Part shown: in pieces, positions 37,795 to 49,700 of the stretch
Position numbering within the stretch: position 1 is the stretch's first letter
Layout: every line of letters begins with the position of its first letter
NCBI GenBank assembly: GCA_003864495.1
Contig: ML133389.1
Coordinates: 2,341,560-2,405,559 of the forward strand
Length of the DNA: 64,000 nt
Source: Nemopilema nomurai
Lineage: Eukaryota > Cnidaria > Scyphozoa > Rhizostomeae > Rhizostomatidae
Reading direction: 5' to 3'
Notes under the pieces: generated by a model
Seen by the model: only the letters and a program-made list of their open reading frames with translations
What the model was told of the DNA's origin: nothing
The model's database searches: none
Translations under genes and position numbers: made by a program

Positions 37795-40700
37795 CTAAGT
37801 GAGAGAAAAAGTTGGTCTTTTGAACGACACTCTGCGGAGGAGATGATATCAACAAAAGGTCAAAGGCCGAAAGAATGCTCTAGATAGCAGGAAACAACGG
37901 ATAGCAGACATAAGACTGAGAAATTAGTAATGCAAATGCAAACTTTATCTACTAATAATTAAAGTCGTGAACAAAGGAGAACCACATATTTTGAATAAGC
38001 TGCAAGTACTTCTCAGAAGAAAAGAGGTGCTGCTTCGAAATCTTCCTTTCGGTACAATATAGTCGGTGCATTTTGAAGGAGCATCGCTGAAAAGGTGCAC
38101 TTCAACCTTTAACCTTTGGCCTCTAATCAGAGGTACTTCCGAGTACTTGAGTGTGTTTCACAAGGTAGAAAATTGGTTATAATCAAAGCAAAACTTAAGC
38201 ATTCTCTCGGAGGAGCTCAGATGAAATGTATTTCAAAGTTACACGGAAGTATATAATTTTCACATATTAAATATTTTTCTGGTCCGACACTCCTTGAAGG
38301 ATGCAAACATAGGGAAACGGCTAAAAGATGACAAAATGAGTAGCCAACGGCACGAGGGATTTGATAAGGGCGTATGATCTAATGACCAATCAGTTCCTAC
38401 TTCCTTTCTTGCCTTCGAAAAGTTTCAGTGAAAAGACGAACCCCTTCTGTCTACAAAGAATAGGATTGTGCATAGAAAAGTGGACAGACTCAAAAACTCT
38501 TAGATAAAAGAAAATTCTCAGCCTATGGTCATGCCTTGACGCTTGCATACTCTAATGAGTGTTGGACGAAAAATACGTGCAATTTTGAATTTCTCTAGCA
38601 CGATATATTTGTTCACCTTTTCCGAGCATTAAAAGTTAATATTCCCCACCCCACCCACTGTAATTGTAATATTATCATATGCCATTAATTAACATACGTA
38701 ATTATGCTAACCTCGCTTTCGTTTGTATATAACACTTAGCCTATTCTATTGTAATTCAGTCAGTGATTAACCTCAACACGAGTCGCTCGCTTTTTGTCTT
38801 CACTCTCAATTCGTTGACTACTCGAAGTGACAAGGGTTTTAGAGGAAGTCAAAAATTTTGTGGTAAAAACTTCACAATTGCCTGAAATATCAGAGAGGTA
38901 ATTTTTGCAATATTTTTGAAAAATTATGTTTCCGCACAATTTTTGAAAAATTATGTTTTCACAGTTTGTGAAGAAACATCAATGATATAATTTGCTCAAC
39001 AGGTACCCTTCTTCAATCTTTGTTGTAGAGCAATTTAACCACATCGGTTACTCACCGGCCATGAAGAGAACCAGAGCCAAGCCAATAAGAACACACGCCC
39101 ACCATCGCTCTTTCATCCAAGTGAAAATAGAATCAAAGGTCTTCTTGTTGAATATGAAGTTCTTTAAACGTGAAAGCGGTCCCTCCGCATCGACCTTTCG
39201 GCATTTATCGAAGATGTCGCAGTAGCCAAGGTAATTGTCACATGGAGAGCCTACAATGTACGAGGGACAGTCTCAGTAAAGATGAGTGACAAGATAAAGG
39301 CGCGTTTCTTGTTACAGAAGCTCCAGAAGTTGAACATGAGGAAATACATAACTGTTTGCCTTCATCACTGTTTATCAATAGGATTCTGAATTGATGACGT
39401 CAAAAAAATGTATTTTAGAAATTTTTGAGTTTGGATCCAATAACTTAAAATAGCATCATCAAATACCTCTAAACAGGTAAAATTAAATTATTGTGTAACA
39501 AATTGGCAGAGATATGGCCAGATGTGTATGGGCTCTTTCTCCGTTGAAACTCTTTATTTTGGTCTCTGTTCATAACTTCAGGAAGAGAGCAAAAATAACA
39601 AAGATCCGTTAGGAAACCTAAAATCTTTCATTGGCTATATCTCAACCAATTCTTTACATACTTGGCCAATTTTTGTACACATGGGGCTATTTCATGGTGA
39701 TCTTTAATGCTATGTGGTTAATAAAATTCAAAAATTGTAAAAATAGGTTTTTGGTGTCCTCACACTTTAGGACTCTGTTCACGATAATTGATTACGACAT
39801 GATGACGTACCTGGCGCCAGTTTGAGGCTGACTGTCTTCCCGCTTTTGACGGCTGTTTTGCTCTTACAAGTCGCTTTGTCGCTTCCATCCATGCAGCAAA
39901 TATCACAATAGGCCTCCTTCGCAGTGCACATACACTCTGTTTGGTTTGTCTTCAAGCAGATCGACCCACTGCAGGTCTGTAAAAGAAAACAAGAAATTCA
40001 AAGCAATGACCTAAACCTTTACAGTCCCCCCCCTGTGACTTTTCCTTCCTCCCCAAATGCTGCTCTTTGCTTCTAGTACGTTCCAATAACGTCCAACCCT
40101 GACACAGCCCCACTTAAACCCCATTCTCTCTGATTCCTCCTGATTCTCTGATTTAAATAATATTTCCCTTATTTTCTATCACGAACCCCATTCTATCTCC
40201 TTATTATCCTTCTACATCCCCAACATCCCAGCCAATTTCTCTATGTTCTCTGTGCAACTTTTTCTTCCACTCTAACCAACTTCCGCCCCTCTTCTTTCAA
40301 CCATCTCCCTACCCTCTGAACCCAACCTGCCTACCCTTTCTACCCTTCCCTGGTAGCCCCTCCAACGCATACCCACTTCAAACAATACCTACCCCATTCT
40401 ATCTCCTTATTATCCTTCTACATCCCCAGCCAATTCTCAATGTTCTCTTACACCTTTTTCTTCCACTCTAACCAACTTCCGTCCCATTTCTTTCAACCAT
40501 CTCCTTACCCCTGAACCCAACCTGCTTCCCCTTTCTACCCTTCACTGGTAGCCCCTCCAACGCATACCCACTTCAAACAATACCTACCCCATTCAAGCAC
40601 ACTTTCGCACCACCTTGACATGTAGTGTTGACATCCGGCTTCGGAGGGGGCGATGGACACTTTGCTGACGAGCCACTTTGGATAGTTAAGGAGTTTAACA

Positions 40701-43700
40701 GAAAGCGTCTAATTGATAAAACTAAAACACAGCTCTGCAAAGCACAGGTTTTAAAATTGCCTTTTTATTTGACAGTAAATGAAGATTGGAACGGCTGTAA
40801 TCCAGAACTAAAGGCAGGAAAAACTTCGAAATCAAAAGTCAGTTTGAAGGTCATGTCGCAAAGGGCAAAGGGCAAAGGTGGACATAGAATTGATAACTTG
40901 GCAATAGGAAAGAAAGGACAACCTTTACTGGACGTTTGACTAAACACTTCGCCTACTCGAATCTCTGTGGGTGCCTGCAATTAGTCATTTTAAAACGTGA
41001 CTCAACAAGACCTTCGCCTGACCAAACATGACCTACAACAGTGGACAAACATCGAAGAAAGTCAAGGGCGGATTCAGGGAGAAATCTGACTACAGCAAAG
41101 GAAGGGAAAATTTTAGAGCCACGCCCTTCAGGCTGTCAAAAATGAAGGCCACACCCATTTTATGTGAATACTATTGTTCTGTTGTTGGTCATATGATCAA
41201 AATGTTTGTTAGTGGTCAGCGCTAAAATCATATAATAAAATTTAACAAAGGCTTTGACCCCTGTTTTCTGTTAGGAATGGGTCACATTCACAGAACGGAA
41301 ATCGCAAGGGCTATTGTTGACATTTTCGTTAGCATAATAATTGCATAATAAACCAGATGCAAATGCACGTAAAGGTAGGTCGTAAAAGTTAAGGTGGTAC
41401 AGATAGTTTCGTTTAGAAGGATACTCGCAAGCGGCTTTTCCTGCACACTCAGTCTCCGAGCTGCAATTCTTTCCGATAGCTCCACCGTAGCTACACGTTT
41501 TCCCATCACAGCACGGTCCCTCCGAAGGACTGAAAGCAAAATATCAACAAATTACCAACACATAGGTGGCATAGAATGACTAGCCTAGCAGTGTTCTAGC
41601 GAATAGGAAATGGGGCCTAATTCGAAAATGTAATCACAGCTTCCAAGTCGCACCTGTATTCTTCTGACTGGTGATTGGCTAGAAGATATTTTTGAAGCAA
41701 TCCTAATCAAACTCACCGATTATCCCCTTCCCCAACTAACCATGTTACAGGACCAATCAAATAATTATCTGAAATCACGTTACTTGTTATTTAGGTATAT
41801 AAATCAAGAGATTGGAATTGAGGCTGGGGTTTTGATGATTTGAATGGGGTCTTTTCTGGCTATTCTTTACCGTTATGATCTATCAAACCATTCCACCACA
41901 GCTACATTCCTCTTTTACTACTCCCTTTTCAACACCCCATTTCGCCACCCCTTTTCACCTACCCCCTTTCCACAATTCCCCTTTTTACCACCCCATTTCC
42001 CCATCCACCTTTTACCTACCCACTTTTCACCACCCCTTTTACCTACCCCCTTCCACCACCCCTTTTACCTACCCCCTTTCCACAACCCCCTTTTCACCAC
42101 TCCATTTCCCCATCCACTTTTCACCTACCCACTTTTCACCACCCCTTTTACCTATCCCCTTCCACCACCCCCTTTCAACAACCCCCCTTTTCACCACCCC
42201 TTTTAGCCCCCCCTTCCACCACCCCTTTCCACAACCCCCCTTTCCACAACCCCCTTATCACCACCCCTTTCCCCATCCACTTTTCACCACCCTCTTTCAC
42301 AACCCCCCCTTTTCACCACCCCTTATCCATTAATATGCAGCTCGGTTTCTTACCTGCACTTTGTCGGCGACTTGGCATTCGTCGTGTTGTATTTGCAATT
42401 ATTGTTGGACTTCGGCACGTACTTGTTGCAGCATCGTTCGCTTTTACAGTCATCTTCGTATCCGCAATCGCAGTCCTCATCCTTTTCTACAATCTTGTTG
42501 CCGCAAATGGGGCCGTCCGATTCTAGAAAGCGAAACAAAACAATTTTCTCTCGTTGGATGATCACAGAAGAATTCTTGGGAACTCCTACATTTTGATTCT
42601 AGGTCCTAAAAAGCCCTCTAGTTTTTTAGAAAAGTTTGATAACATTTGGGCAATAATAACAACTGATGCAGTATGGCTGAAAAAAGTACCAATGTCAACC
42701 GAGAAGTTAGAAAGTTAGATCGGGGCAAATACAAAGGGTTAGTGATAACTTATAATGTTTTAACTTTTAATACTTCAAATTTCAAATGAGTAACCGTCAA
42801 TGCTTTCTTCCTCAAATGTGCTTCTAATGTCTCTAACAGCTTTGAACACAAGGCACTGTATTTTTACTTTGAGCTTTTAATAAGCCACCTATCAGACTGA
42901 AAAATAAATAAGCCCCCCTTGAGGCTTAATAAATAAGCTCCCCCCCTTGAGGCTTAATATAGCTTTAACGGTAAATCAGCATAAAAATCAGTAGACTGAA
43001 AAGTCAGAACAATATAATCACTTTCTTTAAGAGGGTGCTAGATATCTGCCTTTCCCTCTCTAGGCAAGCTTTCAAAACAATATTGATTTTTGGTTCCTAC
43101 CTTTGAAACATATATCTGCCTTTGCGTTAAGTACAGGTCCGATGTAATCTCTACTGCACTTAGAAAACTTGTAGTTGTTGCTGTCACTTCCGGACGTTGC
43201 CCTTGGATACATGATGAAGTTGCCACCGCCCGCGGAGCCTGGAGAGCACTCTGGCGAATTCGAGACTGGGTCGTGCTGTAAACGAGGATAGGAAATAACG
43301 AGAACAAAGATTGGACAATGCAATGAAGTGTTCTACTCCTGTATAGACAAGTAAATGAAACAGAATATTAGAAGGAAATCAGATCTGAATAAGTGCTTTG
43401 CGGTACAAAAACTTCACAATATCTAGGAATAGTGGAACCAGTTTTTGAAAACTCAAAATAAATTTTCGTCCGACACATCTCAAGAGTATGTAAACGTGGA
43501 AAATGAAGAATCCAGATTGCGCCAAAACATGCAGTGACGACAATTTTCGTGTAATTGGGCAAGCTAGGTCGTCTTTTCACCTAGGTGTTTTGGAGTCTGT
43601 CTATATTTCAATGGAAAATCCCATTCTTTGTAGACAGAAAGAGTTTGTCTTTTCCCTTGGGCTCTTCTAAAGTGAGGTGTTAAGTAACGCAGATTGGTCA

Positions 43701-46700
43701 ATTATAACCAATCACGCGCTCTACTTATCACCCTCTAGTGTTTTCGATCCGCATCTGGCTATTTATTCTGTCAGCTTTTGGTTATCTTACATCGTTTGCA
43801 TACTCTGAGGAGTGTCAGACTAAAAGACACTCTAATCATGTAAGAACTGTTTCCGCTATTTCTAGCTATTGTGGAACCAGACCTCCAGAACACTGTTTGA
43901 AATGATTCATTAGATGGAGAGTGGGTTGAGTGGCCAGGGGCGAATAAAAATCAACAGTAAAGTTGAAGGAAGAAGAAGAGATGGGAAGAAGAACTGACGA
44001 TCACTTACAAGGATAAACAGGACGTAGTGGGAAAAGACTAGATGAAACATAAAAGGGTAAAAAGGGCGGACGTGCAGTGAAATTCTTTGTACACTTAAAA
44101 GAGCTTGCAAGGCTAAGTACTTGAAAATAATGGCAAAAAACATGGAAAGAAGCATGCAAAAAGTAAAATAATATAACATTATAAAAACTGTCAAACGCAA
44201 AACATCGCTGTAGCCCCTGAGAGGTTGACCTAATTTGAACCACTCAGAGACTGACCTAATTTATGACCTTTGATCTCAAGTATCTAATTGTTTGAATATA
44301 GGTGTAACAAGAAGTGATGCATTGAACAAACATTGGTGTCAAGACAAATAAAGTCCTGTTACCTGAGATCCAAAGTTATGTCCAATTTCATGAGCCAATG
44401 TAATTTCTGTCACTTTTGTTGGCACATCTTGCTGGTAGTTTAATGTTGTGACAACACCAGTGTTCAAGCTTTTGTATTTACCCCCTGCATACGGCTTCCA
44501 TCTCTCACAGACACCACCAGATGCGCCAGCTAAGGACGGAGGGCAACAGTAATCAAAAAATGTTTACGAAAGCACAGATGCCAGAGATGTCACTGATTTG
44601 GAGCAGGGGGGAGGGTTTAGCTTGAATTTCACGGCGGCTGCAAAAAGGGGATTGCCCAGCACTACCCCATCTGTCGATTTAATATTGGTGAAGGATTTAC
44701 TAAGTGCCCTCAAAATCCATCATGAAGGGATATCACGACAAAAGGAGATCAATAAGAAAGGACATCACCACGAAAGGAGATCGGTAAGAAAGGACATCAC
44801 CACGAAAGGACATCACGACGAAAGGAGATCGGTAAGAAAGGACATCACCACGAAAGGAGATCGGTAAAAAGGACATCACCACGAAAGGACATCACCACGA
44901 AAGGAGATCGGTAAGAAAGGACATCACCACGAAAGGACATCACCACGGGAGGACATCACCACGAAAGGACATCACTACGAAAGGACATCACCACGAAAGG
45001 ACATCACGACGGGATGACGTCACCAAGGGAGGATATCTCAACAAAGCAACACCTCATATAGGACTCCTTATGCATATTAAGGAACCGATGAAACGTATCA
45101 CGTGTAAAGGATATCAAGATGCGTTGGTTGGTCAAGATCTGTTAAAGCAGCCAGTCTCACTTACAAGCTTCTCCGATCCAAGCGAGGCCAAGCACACCAT
45201 CGTCAAAATCGCGGTATGTGAAAACATACGCTAGACAGTGTTGGTCATGGTCTGTTTCTGAGTTTAGTTCCAAGAATTTGGCAACCCCGATATTCTCATC
45301 CTTGAATTTGCAGCCTGCATCCGCGTTGCACTCTGCTTGCGTCTGGGCCTTCATTCTTGAGATTTTTAATGTCACGTCTAAACGAGAGCGATCAAATAAA
45401 CAATATTAAAGAGACAAGATTGAAGTATTGCAGAGGTACTATAGAACATCCGGTACAAGAATAATCTATGAATAGGAGATACGATTGAATAGGATTTTTG
45501 TGGAGACAAATAAAGGTTCGGTAGAAACATGGGAAAGGTCCAATATAATCATGATAAAGGTCCGGTATGATTATGGAAAATGTCCGGTATAGTCAAGCTG
45601 AATGTCCGGTATAGTCATTTTAAAGACCTAGTAGGGATGGCAAAGGGTCAGTATAGTCACAGTAAATGTCCGGTATAGTCATGTTAAAGACCAGGTAGGG
45701 ACATGGCAAAAGTCCGGTATAATCAAAGCAAATGTCCGGTATAGTCACGCTAAAGGTCAGTTAGAGTAGTGATAAATATCCCGTCGATCTAGTAGGGGCA
45801 CGATTAAGGCTCGGTAATATAACATAAACATAGTTAGTTAGGGTCAAATGGAGACACAATTAGGGCATATAAATGTAACATAATTGAACAAGAGAATACA
45901 CTCACTATGTTGGAAACCAGTAAAAGAAGTCGCTTTGTAGATTGAGTTGACACTCTGGACATACTGCGTCATCAAATACAAGGCCCGCACACGTGACTTT
46001 GCAAACTTATCTGTAAACAGCCAGTCAGCCTAAAGAAAAGGACAAAAGTTAATCAACAAATGCTCTCACAATTTGTTCCACTAAATCAGCCACAGAATCA
46101 TGATTAATGATTCTCTCTCTTATGATTAAACTGCTTCAAAACTTGCCACAAAGAAATATCAATTGCAAACGGGGAACTATTATAGTCGGATCAGACGGAA
46201 AAGAATTGCTTAAATGCCAGAAATGTTTTCGAAATTTCTTGCAATGTACTTAAATATTCAACAAAAAATAGCTTAGAAGGGGGCGGGGAGAATAGCAGAA
46301 CCCACTACTGACAAAGTAAAATTATGTTACCCCTGTCTTTAAACAACACATGCACTTCGCAAGATCACATGCCAAGGGTAACCCATTTTCACTGGCAGAA
46401 TTAATAGTAGAGGAATGAAAGTTTGAGAGGAAGATCAAGCTCCTTGCTTGTCGCTTTGAAGGTAAACGAATCAGGAAACATTAGCGTAGGTTAGGAAAAT
46501 AACTCATCATAAAAAAGAAGGTAGAAGTTGAAAATTATTTGCCTTGAGAAGGACTAAAAAGATGGACTGCAAAAGAGAGATGCAAATACAAAGGAAAGGC
46601 AACTAAAATTTTCTACTTACTTGCACAAATAAATAGCAGCTTGTCTTCGGAGTTGTTGCTCTTCTATACCTATGCCCAGCAGTCTTTTGTGACCCCTTGA

Positions 46701-49700
46701 CCCCAACTTGTGCATCCTCTGTCTCCTTGTAGTCAACAGCTGACCTTTGAACTCCTTTCATCCAGTCCTTCAGCCCCTTTTTCAGTCCACAACCACCCCC
46801 ATGTGGGTATGGGTAATGAACATTGTTCACACTATAGATAACAGAATGTGCTTTTGTCTCATTCCGGTACTTCCAGGCTGGTTCTATGTGAAATTCCTCG
46901 CCCGTGCCTGTGTAGACTTTTCCCTCAAAAATGTCATCATGAATAAAACCATGAACTCTTGATCCAAATTCGCCTGCAAATGCAAATTTCGCAAGCTAGC
47001 CTATGCTAACAGACTATAAATCTACAAGAGCAAACATTTTAGATGAAAAACAGTTTTTATGCTATGCAGACTTGCACTGAGATATATTTAAGAAATTGAC
47101 TGGCTCTCCATACTAAAGCCCTGTTCACACTACCCAACTAGCCCAGGCCAGGCCTACAATCTCTCCACACTGTATCCACACTGTGGGCCCTCTTCACGCA
47201 GTGTGAACGCTAAAGTGGGCCGAGCCTCGGCTGAGCCTCGACTTGCTTTGCCAGCGCATGCGCAGTGGCCCGAATCAATCAATCATTCAAACGTTTTTCT
47301 GCTGCGTCCCGACAAGTTGTTGTGGTCTTTTACCTTTTTGTATTGGTATTTTAATTTCTTAATTTTTTCTTGAATTTGGGCACAGGAGCGGCTGTACCCT
47401 TCCTCTTCCATTTTTTTGGCAATAGCGTCAAATATTGGGATTTTACTTGTGCAATTGTCCAACTGATGTTGTATTTTTTCATCAGCCCAAAGACCAATCA
47501 ATGTTTTTGTCTCCTCTGCACTCCACGTTGATCCTCGCTCAGTAGCAGCGCTCATTTTTAGGATCCAACTTTTATCGAAATGAACTCATAAGCATTTAGG
47601 CCCAGGTTATCAACAAAGAAAATTCGCTTGTTGGCGCCAACTTTTGTAGCTGCACGCATGCGCGATATCCAAATAAACGAGGTTCGGCCCGAGTTTCCGT
47701 TCACACTGGTCCACGCTGCACTTGGCCTGGGCTCGGCCTGGCCCTTGCCCGGGCTAGTTTGGCCCAGGCTAGTTTGGCCCAGGCTAGTTTGGCCCAGGCT
47801 AGTTTGGCCCAGGCTAGTTTGCGTAGTGTGAACAAGGCTTTAAACAGTGCTACTCAACAAATGGCAGCGAAAAACAACAATCCACGTAGTCAAAGCTCTT
47901 CACAATGCATAGAGCCCAACATTCATCATAGAGCAAGTTTTTACCATCTTGTGCAAAATACAAAAAGTCTCCATTTCTAAGTATATATAATTCATAAGCT
48001 TAACTAGAAAAAGATGTTCAAAAAACTATAAGAATAAAAAATGTTTACAAAACAGGTTTTCAAATTGAAACTCTCAGTGATGCAATTTATGTCCTTTCCC
48101 TGATGTGAGAGATTAGAAATAGCTACAAAAAGCATACCTTCTAGCCATCCTTCAAAAACATTGGACGGATAAAACCTATGACTTCCATCAGGAACAGAGA
48201 AATCAGTACTAAATATAGAGACATCCCTCTTCAAGCGAATGGGGAAATATCTAGAAATGAAGGGAACAAAAAAATTAACCAAAAATGATTATAGCTTGTG
48301 ACATAAACCATTTCAAAATGCCTACTGGCTATAGACTCTCACACATGCATTGGCTAACCTTGCTTTATTGCAATGTGGCAATCAATTTAGTTCTGCTTAC
48401 TCCATATGAACGAGTGAGTTCTGTGCTCCTTCAATATATCATCAACATCTATCTACAGCACTGCTATATCTATTTAGTATCTGTATTTATCAACCTATCT
48501 ATTAATACTTTTGTGAAGCACTGACAAAAGAGATAGCAGCAACAAAATAATAATAGTCTATTTTCTAAAACAATAATAATATTCTAAGAACAAAGGAGAT
48601 ATAAAGAAGGCTCTGACAAAGAAACAATGATAACACTGTGAAAGCAGGAGTTAATCTCAAAAAGCCTTTTTCCAGCTCTAGCATTGAGAACATGAGTTAG
48701 TGAAAAGGTTTTTGAACCACTGACCTTCCATGAGAATTGAAATTTAGATGTAATAATTGGTCTGATGTGACTGATCGCTTCGCCCGCAAATGTCTTGTGA
48801 TTAGGTCATTTCTATCATAGTTTAGCTCTTCAAAATGTTTTATGAATTGGTTGAGTTGGTTTCCTGTCAAAAAGAACATAGCATTGCATCACTTTTACAA
48901 AGAATTGAAAACTTGTTATTACATAGGGAATACAACTAAGAACCAAATGTTTTGTTCTCACAGAGGTTTGATTCTTTAAAAGATTAATGATGTGTGATTT
49001 CTTTGAAATAAAACAATTAAGTGTTAGGATGAGGTTGTAGCTTGCCCTTTCTATTACATCTTGAAGAATTCTTTGTGGAATTCTCTATACACAGTTACCT
49101 ATGATTTTTACTTTGTCTACAAATGTATATAGCATAACCCTATAATACATGAAGGCACATTTGCAGCAATTTTCTATGGTTGGAGGCATTTGAAGATTGT
49201 CTCCTACCCCACCACAATGAATGGCGAACTATAGTGTGCCAGTTTCCATTGAGCCCTGTCAACAGTAATGTAATCAGTTATCAATGTGGTTGCCAGATTG
49301 TCTCACTATTAAAAGCTCTGGAAGAGACAGCCAGTTTAAAAGCCCACAAAATACAATCTATAAGTTGTTTGTCAAGTGCAAGATAATTGGCTTATTTTTT
49401 ATATGGCTAAGATCAATCAAACTTTCATGAGGGCAAAATCTATCAGTAAAACACAATTCACATCAAACCCCAATAAACTCTGATTCTTTTCAACACAATC
49501 TAAACTGGTTAAAAGGTTCAAATTGACTGGTTGTCTAAAAGAACTTCTCAGCACTTCAAACAGGGCCATTGTTATATATTATATAATGAAGTTTAATACA
49601 GAATTAGCATCAAACAGTTTAATACAGCAACAGGGACAAAGCCATTGAATTGGTTCTTGGGTTTTCAAGCCTTGAAATTATCAATTATTAATCTATTTAT

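Larger units (their letters stand above)
47117..47839. mobile_element. Harbinger-like non-autonomous transposon in ADAM10 intron 3
   Basis: The ends are inverted repeats: AGCCCTGTTCACACTACCCA on the left and, reading inwards from the right, AGCCTTGTTCACACTACGCA, followed in both by ACTAGCC(C/T)(A/G)GGCC. The flanks are TA/TAA-like, but the exact duplication cannot be fixed. Inside is one ORF with a Myb/SANT-like domain (47283-47555) and no transposase. PIF/Harbinger elements typically carry such a DNA-binding ORF as a partner to the transposase, so this looks like a derivative that kept only the second gene. Confidence 0.65.

Noticed and set aside
42350..42600. Plus-strand frames of 63-74 codons over ADAM10 exon 9
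   Set aside because: They are antisense to a cysteine-rich exon with clear homology and phase.
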